Below, piece by piece: positions 20,715 to 31,893 of a DNA stretch of 64,000 bases (positions are counted from its first letter, which is position 1; each line of letters begins with the position of its first letter). The notes beneath the pieces are model-generated. The model saw only the letters and a program-made list of their open reading frames with translations. It was not told the DNA's origin and did not search any database. The translations under genes were made by a program, and so were the position numbers. The stretch is from Spizellomyces punctatus DAOM BR117 (taxonomy: Eukaryota; Chytridiomycota; Chytridiomycetes; Spizellomycetales; Spizellomycetaceae), in the NCBI RefSeq assembly GCF_000182565.1, contig NW_015971548.1, positions 62,001-126,000 of the forward strand. Direction: 5' to 3'.

Positions 20715-22222
20715 GATGCAAGTTCGGTATGGGCTATAATGTAATGGAAGCTTTTTAACCAATACAGTTCAATCTGAGGGAAGAATGCGCCAAAAGGAGG
20801 GCGATATTTTAAACGTATTTTTCAAGTGTTGACTTGAGGAGGGATGTGGAGAGTAGTGTGACATGTCCTAGAGGCATTTATACAAGTAGTTGATCCCATC
20901 AAAACCCTGCATTGTCCTTTGACCAAGCGACGAATGAACAGGTTGTGACATCAGCTTTCTTGTTCACAGCGATCTTTTGGCCCCTTTTGCATAGCGCTTG
21001 TTTGCTTTCGATCCTTCTTCTCCCTCCTACCAAATGGTGACAGCCCCCCCAAAAGGCTTTTCTTTGAGCTCGTGCCCTTTTTTTTTTAGTTTGTACATTT
21101 TATAGAAATAGTTAATCTTTTTTGTTGGTAGCAACTATTGGAATTTGGATATCGGTGTGTGTAATTGCAATTCAAGATGATTTTTGGGGGGGAAAACGTG
21201 CCCATACCCTTTGAACAAAATGCAGTACGTCATTTCTGACCCCCCTCGAGTTCTGTTGGTTGGTTGGGGGGGAGATGAGCTGAAGTTTCCTTTCAACAAA
21301 AAGTTCCACAATCCCGCGTGAAAACAAGAGACTTGCAAACAGCCAACTTGCAACAAAAAACTCGAAATCGTTGGAAGGGATCTCCAAACGACAGACAAGT
21401 ATGGAGGATTCTACCAAATACCTGTCTTTGCTTTCCTGCTGGGTTTCTTTCCCTCCTACACAGCGTCATCCTTACTCAAGTGTCATATCGTTATCAAACG
21501 ACTCGAGTCTTTTTGCGCATCACACACTTGCCATTTGGCTCCAATCACCAATGGACATTTGAACGATTACCTACCGACCTGCCCAGTACCGAAAAAAAAA
21601 AAACATGACTAACCCAGCGTTATCCTTGCTCGCCTTGCCAGAGAGACAAAAAAAAAGGCTTTTGGCTACCGAACGCAGAGTTGATTCACGTTGATTCAAT
21701 CATTCGACACCGTCCTTGGAATGGAGGCTGTAGAGACGAGCAAAACCCGCGGGAACGCCAATGATTCGTGGTCAGCATCAGGGTTGTTGAGTAAAGGGAA
21801 CAAGCTCAAGCCCATCGGGTGATAGCTGTGCATTGAATCCAAACACCTAGAGGGTCGACGACAAGCCCGATGCAGAACACTGATGGGACTGGCAGTGCAA
21901 CTCTAGAGGCTTTTGAGGCTGCTGCATTGTGATTTTCAAAGACGGTTCTTGCTGGCAACCACTCGTATAACAACTGAAGCACACTTTGCCAAAGTCGAGA
22001 TACTTTTATCAAAACCAATTCTTTTGAAAGGACGTCAATGAATAATTATTACTGAACCAGCCATGAAAGCAACAGGAATCAACAACAAAACAAAAAAATA
22101 TGGAAATCTAAAAAAAAAAAAATATTGGGGGGGAAATTTCCTACTGAACAGTCTAATCTCCCATTGTTGGTATATAATTACCCATTTTGCAAAAAACTCT
22201 AAACTCCCAACATTTTGCTTTT
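20715..22222. other. Intergenic region
   Basis: About 1.5 kb lies between two minus-strand genes. It contains several homopolymer runs (G7-8 near 21186 and 21267, A runs near 21592 and 22110) and no reading frame with protein character. It should include the aquaporin promoter and the 3' region of the serine-rich gene. Confidence 0.5.
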
Positions 22223-24121
22223 CTAAATCCCATGCACGCCCATCAGCCGATTCAGAGTCTCTATCATCTTGGAAGTCTCCTCATCTTCCTTTCGTCGAGC
22301 CTTTTGTGCCTCTGCAACCTGGGCCACGAGTGCGTCATGTTCGCGAATCAGATCGTCAATCCTAACATGAGGGATGCTGGCATCGGAAGATGGAGTGGGT
22401 GTCGATGACGTCCGTGGAAAAGAAACACGGGGTATGGATTGGCGGCTATGGGGCGCGCTGTGGGTTACGTAGTTTGGGCTAGCGAGGGAGGAAGTGGAAT
22501 GACGCCCCGATTTGAGACGACCGTGAAGCGGTGTGGTGGGTGTCAGATATGCATAATCGTGCTCGAGCTGTGGTGGTTGGTTAGCAGTATGGAGTGTCGG
22601 TAGCGATCCGGAAGAGCCCTGCGACAAGCCCAGTGGATACCCAGCCGATCCATACCCAACAACATGGTTGTCGAGACTGCCATATGCAGATATCGTTGGG
22701 GAAATGGGTGTCATTGGGGAGGGCGGAGAATTTGGTGTGCCGGGCGTCACAGGATAGAGTCCCGCGCTGAGAGGCTGCCTTCTGTTGTTGCTGTTGTTGT
22801 TGTTGGAAGCTGCTAGGTTTGTTTGCAGACGCATAGCGGGCACAGACCGCGTGCGACTCCGGGACATCAATAAAGGGTTAACTGGCAGAGGGTAGGGAGA
22901 CGCACGAGACGGCCCTGTAGTATTGACAACAACAGGAGATGTGGGGGCAGGTGAGGGGTGGCGAAGGATCTGCGGGCTCTGAGCCCTCAGAGTGCCTGCT
23001 GTGTAGGGAGTATAGCCGCCGCCCGGGACCATTCCGGTAGGAGGAAGGACAGTCAGCGCCCCGTAGCCATATGCTAGAGCTGCCGCTATATGTGGCGGCG
23101 TTTGCGTATATCCAGGGTAGATGAGGGATTGATGCGAACTGCCCGTATCAAAGTGTTGCGATGAGTTGCTTGACTGAGGGCTTGGAGGCAGCAAACCTCT
23201 ATTTTGTAGAGCCAAGTAATGGCTGTGATCGATCGATTCCCTGGCGGCCGAGTCAAAATCCATGAGCGCTGCACTCTCATCAAATTCAGCCAAAAGCATG
23301 GCTTCCACATCTTCGCCGACATCAGACGTTGACGTTGACAAGTTTGAAACTCGATCCGCTCCTTGAAGAGTCGCAGCAGCTTCAAGAGCGTCCACAAATG
23401 ATCCACCCACAAAGCCGTCCATCCCTATTCCCAATCCAGCTCCATTTACTCCTTCCTCCAAACTACTTTGCTCGTATATGCTTGATGAAGACGTTAAACC
23501 ATTCGTTAAACTAGCCAGACCATCCAGTGAACCGCCGTGTTGCAACATGCTCACATCCGACGAGCTATACGATGTAATCCGGTGTACCACAGATAATCCA
23601 CCATCCGCATCGACGGGACTCTCTGGTTCATCGTCGCATGGGCTCAACATGGGATCCTTTGCATTCACCACAAAAGCCTCGTTGATGGCAGTTAAAGACA
23701 GCCGCGGGAGTCCTGACGCAGACCTTCTGCGAGCATGTTGATTATTTCTGCGACCAGTGTTTCCTCCCCGTCCCCGGACCACCAAAGTCTTCCGACCTGA
23801 AACTAACGCTGGTGCCGAGCCATGTGAAAAGCTCCTTCGTAGCCCTCCACTGCTGCCAACATTCGTGCCACGGTCCGCCAATGGTTCCAACGATGCTGAC
23901 TTTTGAGATGCCACGGTTTGCTGCAACGGATCGTGCTCTGTTTCTTCTTCCGCCAGGTTGGCCATGGCCGGTGTAGGTGGAGGAACAGAGAAAAAGGCAA
24001 AGGATCCATGCTGACCATCTGTGTCGCCATTTGACAGCATGAATGTGTCGTCCATGGAGGAAGTGCTCATCAGTGACCCTGTGGAGCTCTTTCGCTCAAG
24101 GATATCTGTGTATTGGCACAA
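22223..24121 (-). CDS. Serine/proline-rich protein, unknown function
   Basis: A single open frame of 632 residues. It is low in complexity, rich in Ser, Pro, Thr and Gly. Several basic-Ser patches (LRRSFSHGS, ARRRSASG, SRSRTRSVPAM, KSGRHSTSS) look like targets of basophilic kinases. A polyasparagine run (NNNNSNN) lies in the middle. The last about 40 residues (VRIDDLIREHDALVAQVAEA, then KMIETLNRLMGVHG) form a likely short coiled coil, the only ordered part. I recognise no named domain. An additional upstream exon is possible, because the N-terminal sequence begins abruptly. A phosphorylated adaptor or regulator is a guess from composition only. Confidence 0.72.
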   Translation of the reverse strand: MCQYTDILERKSSTGSLMSTSSMDDTFMLSNGDTDGQHGSFAFFSVPPPTPAMANLAEEETEHDPLQQTVASQKSASLEPLADRGTNVGSSGGLRRSFSHGSAPALVSGRKTLVVRGRGGNTGRRNNQHARRRSASGLPRLSLTAINEAFVVNAKDPMLSPCDDEPESPVDADGGLSVVHRITSYSSSDVSMLQHGGSLDGLASLTNGLTSSSSIYEQSSLEEGVNGAGLGIGMDGFVGGSFVDALEAAATLQGADRVSNLSTSTSDVGEDVEAMLLAEFDESAALMDFDSAARESIDHSHYLALQNRGLLPPSPQSSNSSQHFDTGSSHQSLIYPGYTQTPPHIAAALAYGYGALTVLPPTGMVPGGGYTPYTAGTLRAQSPQILRHPSPAPTSPVVVNTTGPSRASPYPLPVNPLLMSRSRTRSVPAMRLQTNLAASNNNNSNNRRQPLSAGLYPVTPGTPNSPPSPMTPISPTISAYGSLDNHVVGYGSAGYPLGLSQGSSGSLPTLHTANQPPQLEHDYAYLTPTTPLHGRLKSGRHSTSSLASPNYVTHSAPHSRQSIPRVSFPRTSSTPTPSSDASIPHVRIDDLIREHDALVAQVAEAQKARRKEDEETSKMIETLNRLMGVHGI

Positions 24122-24971
24122 GGAATAAAAGTGCTTGGGTCAATTATCCACCGTTTGCATCCAATATCCCGCCAGTGTACTGCTCAAACCTACTTTTGGG
24201 TATATTTAAGCCTTCCACCAACGACGACATGAAATCGGAAAAAAAAAACTAGCTTGGACGAGCAACGAGTCTGAATACACAAAGTGATCCAAAAAGCAAA
24301 AGTATGATGTTTGGAGGGATAACAAGATAAAAAACCCTTGCCAACAAAAAGTCCCCGTCCCAGAGTAAATTTCAAAAAAACCTCGAGCGTCTAATCCATA
24401 TCCCAACGAGCTAAACATAACACAACGGGATCATGACAACGCCTCTGACTCTCTTGGGAAACCTTGACCATAAAACCGGCCACCAATTAACGTCGCAGTT
24501 GCAATAGTTTGGTTCTACCGGTTGTTTTCGGCGGATATGCACGGTATGGGATATCGCAGCTATCTTTAGAAGCTTTCATCCTGCAATGTCTGAGGCAACG
24601 AGTCGGAAAGAATAGTGATCCAAAGACATGTTTATTTATAGGGATCATAATGGCGGACAATAGCATCCGTGCATGTGAGGAAAACTAGCCGATGTCATCT
24701 TTTCCAGCTTACGTTTCTTCATCAAATCCCCTTTGTCTTTCAGAAGTCCAATGTTTGTTTAGTTTTGGCTGTCCCCTCTGTGCAAAGAAGCTCACGTTTT
24801 GCATCCGGAATTCTTGGTATTCCGATATCCGACTTTTGTATTCAACGCATTAAGTCTTTAGGAAGGGTACTTTCAGATCTGTGACGCTCGGGTTTAGATC
24901 TAGAGGGCAGGCCGTGGAAAAAAGGTGTGCCAAGGTTCAGAAGCCGTCCATATTTTAAGCTCGATATATAA
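24122..24971. other. Divergent intergenic region
   Basis: 850 bp separate two divergent genes. A TATA-like TATATAAA at 24964-24971 ends directly at the ATG of the plus-strand gene. It is therefore either not the core promoter or an indication that translation starts further in. No other gene was seen. Confidence 0.45.
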
Positions 24972-26884
24972 ATGGACGAAGAGGAACGAAGCGACCTCGC
25001 AAGCCCCATGGAAGACAACGACCCACCTCAATTCACAGCAAAAGATAATGGTCACTCTATGCACACACCTGATCCTGAATCCAGCCTGCCTGAGCTTGCG
25101 GAGAGTTTGGATCGTGTAGAGGTATTGAAGGGACCAGAAACGAATGCAGAACAACCTGTGGATGACGACGATGTTCCACTTGCGAGACCTCACAATACTG
25201 ATGACGTACCCCCAGCACAGTCGGAAGCACATCAAAGCGTTGCTGCTATTGAGTACTCAGACGACGATGATGATATCCCATTAGCCCAAACTTCGTCGTC
25301 CAAAACAGCGGCGCCAATACTTGCGAGCGACGAGGATGATGATGTTCCTCTGGTCAACCATGTCGCTTCCTCATCATCGCAGCACACCTCATCTCACCAA
25401 TCCAAAGGCAAAGACACGCAACCCATAACTCGCCCATCAGCGAACGCAACATCAAGTATGTCTTCAGCACCCCCAGCATCATCCCTCGCACCATCAATCA
25501 ATTCTCGTCCCTACAGCGATGATGATGAAGATATTCCTCTATCCCAATACACCGGTTCAGATCGTGCATCCTCACATCGGACATTCGCAGAGGACGATAG
25601 ACCCCTTTCTGAATACACACAGTTCTCCGATCGATCCTCATATTACCAAACCCCAACCTCAACCTTCCGCCCAGCTTCCTCCCTCAGGTCCTACGATTCC
25701 CATATATTCGCACACCTAGACAACTTGGTATCATCGCGGATCGCACCTTTTGTTGCCCACATTCAACGGCTCGAGCAACAGGTCCAGTACCTGACCGCCC
25801 AGCTAGCGGAAGTCCAGGAACACGCTCGGCATTACGGCCCACAAGTTCAATTAGGGCCAGGAAAGTTTTTAGCACAAGTGCCTGATCCAGCACTGGAGTT
25901 ATCCAAAAAAGTGTCAAAGGCGCTTACAGGTTTAGCTCAGACGAACCCAATAGCTGCACCAAAGCCGGCTACACTAGGGAGTGGGCTTGTCGCTGGAATG
26001 CCTGTCAAGGTTCATTATGTCGAAAGTGGAGAGTCTGGGTATGGAGGGGGGGCAACAGGGGCACCGCATTTTGATTTGGCTTCCGAGAGAGTCGTTTGTC
26101 CGAAATGTCAAGGTAATACTTGAACGCACCTTGGAACAAACATCTTTTGCGAGTAGATAACATGAATTCTCTTCTTGGATGGTTGCGCAAACAGGCAAGG
26201 GCTGGGAGCACGGCAGTCCTTCAAAGCACAAAACAGCCACAAACGTACGATGCAAGAAATGTACAGACTGTCATGGCAAGTTGTTCAAATATCCTACATT
26301 GCTTCCAAAACCCCCATTTCACTGGACACTAATTTCAATACACATTTACATTATAGAATGCGGTGGATCTGGCATGATTTTCGATAAAAACCTCTGCGAG
26401 ACATGCGAAGGTACGTTGCATTTGCAAGCAAAAAAAAAGCCAACAAACTACAAAAAGCCCCTTACTCAATCATGTCGTTTTTTCTGGGATAACAGCTCGT
26501 GGATTCAGCCATACCGACAAAACATCACCACACGAAGCCCCCTCCACAACAACCCGTTGCCCCACCTGCACCACCTGTCCAACATGCAAAGGAAGAGGTC
26601 TAACAGAAGCACCCCCAATCCTCGCTGCAGAAGCATCATCACAAGAACTTCTCTGGAAACGAAAATCATACGCTATGGGCGCTCTTCCAAAAGTTTCTGG
26701 AGAACTTGAAGCGCAACGGAAATCATTGGCAGTTTCGCTGGATGTCGGTGTTGCAGGCAGTACTGTCGGCGTTGCCAATACTTTTAGTACGTTGATCGAG
26801 CAGGACAAGACTGTGCAGGTTGTGGAACATCCACCCGATAGTAATCATCAACCTCCAGATGGTGAAATTCAAGCTGCACAATGA
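24972..26884 (+). CDS. Cysteine-rich DnaJ-type zinc-finger protein with acidic PL repeats
   Basis: Four exons (24972-26112, 26195-26275, 26357-26410, 26496-26884) give 554 residues. The N-terminal third carries repeated acidic motifs ending in V/I-P-L: VDDDDVPLARP, SDDDDDIPLAQ, DEDDDVPLVNH, SDDDEDIPLSQ and the weaker AEDDRPLSEY (residues about 63-215). A coiled coil follows at about 250-288. From residue 376 come four cysteine clusters: CPKCQGKG, RCKKCTDCHECGGSG, LCETCEARG and RCPTCTTCPTCKGRG. They resemble the CxxCxGxG zinc module of DnaJ proteins, but there is no J domain. Intron 2 is GC-AG and is required for the second cluster to match the fourth. A chaperone-like or assembly factor is possible; the function is unknown. 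Confidence 0.82.
26276..26356 (+). other. GC-AG intron in the cysteine-rich gene
   Basis: The donor is CATG|GCAAGT and the acceptor is ACATTATAG (81 nt). Reading through is open but breaks the cysteine module with hydrophobic sequence. Splicing yields RCKKCTDCHECGGSG, which aligns residue for residue with RCPTCTTCPTCKGRG in the last exon. Confidence 0.8.
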
Positions 26885-27362
26885 TGTATGTAATAATTTA
26901 GGAATATCCAAAATATTCTATTAGTTATATATCTTTTTTTCGGCGCTATGTCCGTGTACTTTTTGTATGGTATGCAATGACAACAAGAACATCACTTGGA
27001 CGTCGGAAAATATCCTGCCTTGTTTTTACTTGTTTAACTACTATTTTCTTGCCAACGATTATGACTATTAACAGCTCCCTCTCCTGGTGGTTGAACGAAG
27101 CCTTGAATGGAGATCAATCTGAACAAGTCCACAATGTCGTCCGGGAGAATGCGCCAACATGGAGGAAAGATGCGCCTGTAGTTCACACACTTGTGCGATA
27201 AGAAAATATGTAATCACTATGCCCAACGCTGCTGATGCAAGGGGGGTAATGGTAGTAACCAATGCGTGTCAATGGAATCCAAATCTATATTACAATTGCA
27301 AACTAGAAAAAAATACCCCTCCCCACTACTTTTCAAAAAAAGATATATGCGCAAGAATGCGA
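26885..27362. other. Convergent 3' intergenic region
   Basis: 478 bp lie between the stops of two convergent genes. AT-rich, with no gene seen. Confidence 0.5.
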
Positions 27363-30359
27363 CTACTGGCATGTAGTCGCTTCACCTCCAACCAGACCGT
27401 CGGGCATAGCAAGCATTCGTTTTTTCAAATTACTCAAAAACTCATCACTAATCCCTTTCTCCAAGTCGCCTTCATCTCCCCCCACAAATGTCTTCATCCA
27501 TTCCTCTGGATTTTCGGAATTCAAACAGGCTTTCCCTTTCATGACCCCCTTGTTGATGACCTGGATGACATCAGCCATGAGGCGACACGCAGGTAGCCGT
27601 TTACCCAAGGCACGCAAAAGTTTGAGGACGCCAAAGAGGTTTTGTTGGGCGGCACTGCATGCCTCCGGCTCGTCTCGAACGCATGCGAGAGCCGACGACA
27701 TGATCAAGATAATGCCCGCTTCAAAAAGCCCCATGGCGGGAAGAAACGTTCCGTAATCCGAGGCCACCCCATCCACTCCACTGATGCTATTGGGGGCCAC
27801 GAGTCGCTGGGCTAAACTACCCAAATCATTGGCTGCTTTTTGAGCTACCGCAATAGCCCTGACACCCATTGGATGTTTCAAGGGACTCAAAAAGGCGGCT
27901 ACCATTCTCGGTCGATAGAGGAGACACATGGCGCCTTGATATAGCATGTAACATGTCACAGCGTGAATTGATGGTGGATCGTCGGAAGCAGGCGATAGCG
28001 CATACGAGTATCGACTTTCAACCAGACGTATACTTGACGGCAAGGTGTGAAACCAGTTCTCCATTTCCGCCTCTAGCACAGTGAGAGCCGGATCCACCGC
28101 GTTGAAATCTACGCCGTCACGGAGAGCTTGACGATTATATTCTACCGCCTATAGGAATCGCCCATCATCAGTACATTGGCAATATAATTTCGGCTGCTAA
28201 TTGGCTGTAGCAAACGTATACCTTAGAATAAATATCCATAAAGCGGAATCCCTTCTCAGCCCATGCCACGTAGCTGCCTCCCTCCATTTGTGGCGGAAGT
28301 TTTCCAATGGCATCCGCGGCTTCCCAGATGGCATCGGCCACGGGGTACTTGACGCTCCCCGGATTTCCCCTAAAAAAGGGTGTCCTCGACAAAACCGTGT
28401 TCTTGATCCTAAGTATCCAGAAGTGGATCAGCTATGAGGTTGATAGACTGTAAAAACCCATGACATCCTTACAGTTCCATCGTGTAAACACACCACCACG
28501 TGCGGCGCCTACTTTCGGCCTCTGCCCAATTTGTTATTCCCAGATCGTCCGGCTCCACGTCCAACCTGATAAACTGCGCCATCCGACATGCCATGCCCAA
28601 GTACATCCAAGCCGTTGACATCAATCCCTGCGCTAAAATGACGATACGCAAATTCGGTGGTCAACAACTCGTCAATCATTTCAGGTTGCATCACCAAGTT
28701 GGCAAACTCACTTATTGATGCTGAAGCAAGGAACAAAATTCCTTGCAAACCGCTCAACGTCGGACACTCCACATGCACAGAAATCAGTTTTCTGGCTCTG
28801 GCATAGAAAAAGGCAAAGGAATTGCGTACAAGCTCGTCACTGGATGCACGGCATGTGGCAGCATACAATGCAAACAAAAGCATCGGCGATTCTTCATGGA
28901 TGTTGCGCATGAGCGTTTCCTTGTGAAGGAAATCAAAGGGTAGAAACGCGGCCCTTCGGCTATCATCAATTACCGTCAGCACCATTTCAGAAGAATCATC
29001 AGGGAAAAAAGGTACGGCACTACGACATACCTAAAGTACAGTTCAAGTAAGTCATATCGTACAACAACTTCATGCAAGTCTGGTAGCATGTCGGACGGGG
29101 GAGGTGGTGGTAAGGCTGGTTGCTGTTGATGCTGAATTGCCGCCGGCTGCGTAATTTTTAAGAAGCGCAATCGATTTGCAAGGTCGCAAAACCATGTTTT
29201 CGAAACGGTCACCGCCGCAGCAACTGATTGAAGATCCATAGGTGGCCCCGGTGGCCCGTCGCTGACCAATTCCATTTCCGAGTCTTCTCGGTCAAACTGT
29301 GTGGCGGGAGAGTTGTGGGGTGACGGCTCGTTGCTCAAGTGACCTGGTTCTTGTTGGGGTGATGGCTCGTTGCTCAAGTAACCTGGTTCTTGTTGGGGTG
29401 ATGGGGACGTTTCAGGCACCGGGGGAGGGGAGCTCGTCGATGATGACGATGAACCCGCAATAGCGGTAGCAAGCATCGCTTCCAAGGCATTCACCCTGTC
29501 CTCAAGTGCCTTCATGTCCCCACCTCGGCGTTTCTTTTCTTTACACTCATTTTGATCACCATTTGCGCTCATCAGTGCAGCAGCTGCCGTCGGATTATCG
29601 GCGTAATATATACACTGTCTCGGTCCTTGCGGAGATCGGGCGCATGTTGAACAGTGAGGCCGCACTCCGTCACATCGGAGCTTCTTGGCTCGACAGGGCT
29701 CTGAAAGAATCGACAAAGACAAGGATTAGTCTTCCATCTCCCCATGGTGCACATGAAGGTAAGCGACAATTACCGCAAGCTTTTCTTCGGGTAGATACGG
29801 GAGGTTTTGGTGGTTTAGAACTATCGCCACTCATAGATTTTCTCTTTGATGAGCCAGAAGTCGGTGGTTTGTCACTGCCAGCATTTGAGACTTTGGGGTT
29901 GCAGTCAGGGCCCAGAGACCGAGCATGCGGCACCGGTAGAGGGTCGTCCTGCGAATAGAGATTCCGCGTTAGCCAGTCTGCCACTTTCAGTTGTCGCACA
30001 CTTCTCAATTTCGCATTCCATCTCATTACCTCCATAGATTGTGCTGCATTAACCCAGTCAAAGCCAAATTCAAACTCCGTCGCTGCATCACCAAAGTGGA
30101 AGTCAGGACCAGCTGCTCGTGTTCCTGCCAAAGGGCTGACGTCTCCAGACATATTTGGAATAGGGGCTGTAGGGGGCGTTCCATCGCTATTAAGCAGTGC
30201 CGCAAATGAAGAATGATCGTCAACAGTGAAAACGGGAGCGAAATCGAGGGAGAAGGAACTGATATCAAAGTCCGACGTCAGGGGAAGGTTAAAACTGGCA
30301 TCTGATCCTAAAGCAGCAGCTACAGAATCGGGAGGGTATCTCAGTGGAAGATAGTCCAT
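27363..30359 (-). CDS. Zn2Cys6 fungal transcription factor
   Basis: This is a predicted nuclear DNA-binding regulator. Six exons (30359-29774, 29700-29031, 28959-28712, 28632-28473, 28408-28222, 28148-27363) give 878 residues. The binuclear zinc cluster is split by intron 1 and reads ACEPCRAKKLRCDG...C..C...C, with Cys195, 198, 205, 212, 215 and 225. A linker and dimerisation-like segment (MKALEDRVNALEAMLATAI) follows, then a PSPQQEPG(Y/H)LSNE repeat, and the fungal-specific middle homology region (LLELYF.., ESPMLLFALYAATCRASSDE, TAWMYLGMACRMAQFIRLD, RRRTWWCVYTME). The acidic N-terminal 190 residues before the zinc cluster are longer than usual. An in-frame ATG at 30506 would add 49 residues. 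Targets are unknown. Confidence 0.9.
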
Positions 30360-30539
30360 TGTGCAATAGGAATCTGCTGGTTGAAAATCACAATGTCCTC
30401 CAGTTCCTGTTTCCTTTTTGACATTCGTTAAGCCACGGAATCCTGTGGGAAATTGGACACGCGAGGGCGGCGTCACATTTCCCAATGACTCACATTTCAA
30501 TCGCAAGTTAACCGCACTATATTCACATTGGAGCCAACT

Positions 30540-31509
30540 TTACAGTTCATCTCGTCCCCCAGGTATGGACTTTACACCGACTCCGCTGTCAAAGCGTCTT
30601 TCAACGTCTGTCCAGTTGACCACCTGCCACCATGCGCTAATGTAGTCCTTGCGTTGGTTTCGGTACTGCTCAACAAAAAACAAATCGTCCGTGCGCAATG
30701 GTCGAAACCCCCGTTACCAACTTTTCCTTGGATCAAAGAATGTAATTGGCCTTTACGTACCTTCAAGTAATATGCATGCTCCCAAATATCTAAAGCTAGC
30801 ACAACCGTCATGTTTCGTCCTTCATAACCAGGTGCAAACTGTGGTACATCTTGATCTTTGGTGACAATGATATCTACTTCATTGGTATCCGGAACATAGC
30901 ACAAAAAAACCCATCCGGACCCAAAGACCGACAGTGCTGCGTTGGTGAAGAGCTGAGTGAAGTTGGATATTGTGTGATACTGCGTGTGTATGGCAACAGA
31001 AAAGGAACTTCCGGGAGAAGGTTGCCGGTTCTCCGAGAGGGGATTCGGGGCGAGATTTGCAAAGTAGATCTTGTGGTTTACTGATGAGAATAGCGTAAGA
31101 TTGTCACTTGCGCATTTTCATTCGAGCATCTCGCGGTCATTTTTGGCTCACCATAACCACCGCCATTATTCCTAATATCTTTCCGAATAGACTCGTCACC
31201 CCACCATCGCGCCCGTTCAACATCACCAGCCTCTTCCAGCGCCAACCTGTTCAACAATGCTTCCACAGTAATCTCTCCTTCATCCTTTAAAGCTCCTTCA
31301 CTGTCAAGTTTTGCCAGTGCGGCGTTCAAATTGTTGGTATATGCTCTGTGGTGTCGGTCGTGATGTATCAGCATGGTCTCAGCATCCAAGTGCGGCTCAA
31401 GTGCATCGTGGGGATACGGAAGAGGCGGAAGGTCATATTGGGGTGCGGTGGTGGCTAGCACAGGCGCAACGAGTACGTAAAAGAGAATGCAGTGGAGGGC
31501 GTTCATCAT
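30540..31509 (-). CDS. Fe/Mn superoxide dismutase with signal peptide and C-terminal RDEL
   Basis: Exons 31509-31152, 31080-30761 and 30665-30540 encode 267 residues of the Fe/Mn-SOD family, which convert superoxide to O2 and H2O2. All four metal ligands are present: His49 (LIHHDRHHRAY), His122 (GGGYVNHKIYF), Asp217 and His221 (DIWEHAYYL), plus the gateway Tyr57. The C-terminal AWWQVVNW is standard. Residues 1-19 (MMNALHCILFYVLVAPVLA) are a good secretory signal rather than a mitochondrial presequence. The protein ends GGRDEL, matching the KDEL/HDEL retrieval signal. Three N-x-T sequons (159, 209-211, 243) are consistent with the secretory route. An insertion of about 15 residues precedes the second ligand. 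I infer residence in the ER lumen. Confidence 0.9.
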
Positions 31510-31893
31510 GATCTTATCTCATAGGTCCGTACTGTGCTGTAGGATAACTCTACTTGCCTGTAACACAAGATGACCAAGCAACGCGATCACCTCAGCTTCC
31601 GTTGAGTAAGAACCTGAGCAAGATAGTTTGCGGGCAGCGAAATCTGCTGCTGGAAGCAATACATGTTGACGCTTGCTCCCAATAATTTGGAGATTTGTGA
31701 CCGTGTGAACAGGTTATCGAACATTAATCGATGATACTCTTTTGATCACGTTTGCATGATATCCTACGACGAGGGCCTAGACGATGTGGCAGACAATAAA
31801 CACAAACTATATATTATATACGCAGAAGCCTGCACATTCTTGCTGCAGGAATGCAGCAGCAGGTGTCCATAACCCACAATACAAATCTCTCCC
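31510..31893. other. Intergenic region
   Basis: 384 bp between two minus-strand genes. It should hold the SOD promoter and the Prp22 terminator. Nothing else was recognised. Confidence 0.5.

Noticed and set aside
24964-24971. TATA box of the cysteine-rich gene
   Set aside because: It abuts the start codon and leaves no room for a leader, so it is not convincing as the core promoter for this start.
29771-29780. Zinc cluster ACGNCRL by read-through of exon 1
   Set aside because: It stops pairing with the downstream cysteines. Splicing at TGCG|GTAATT gives the standard ACEPCRAKKLRCDG.
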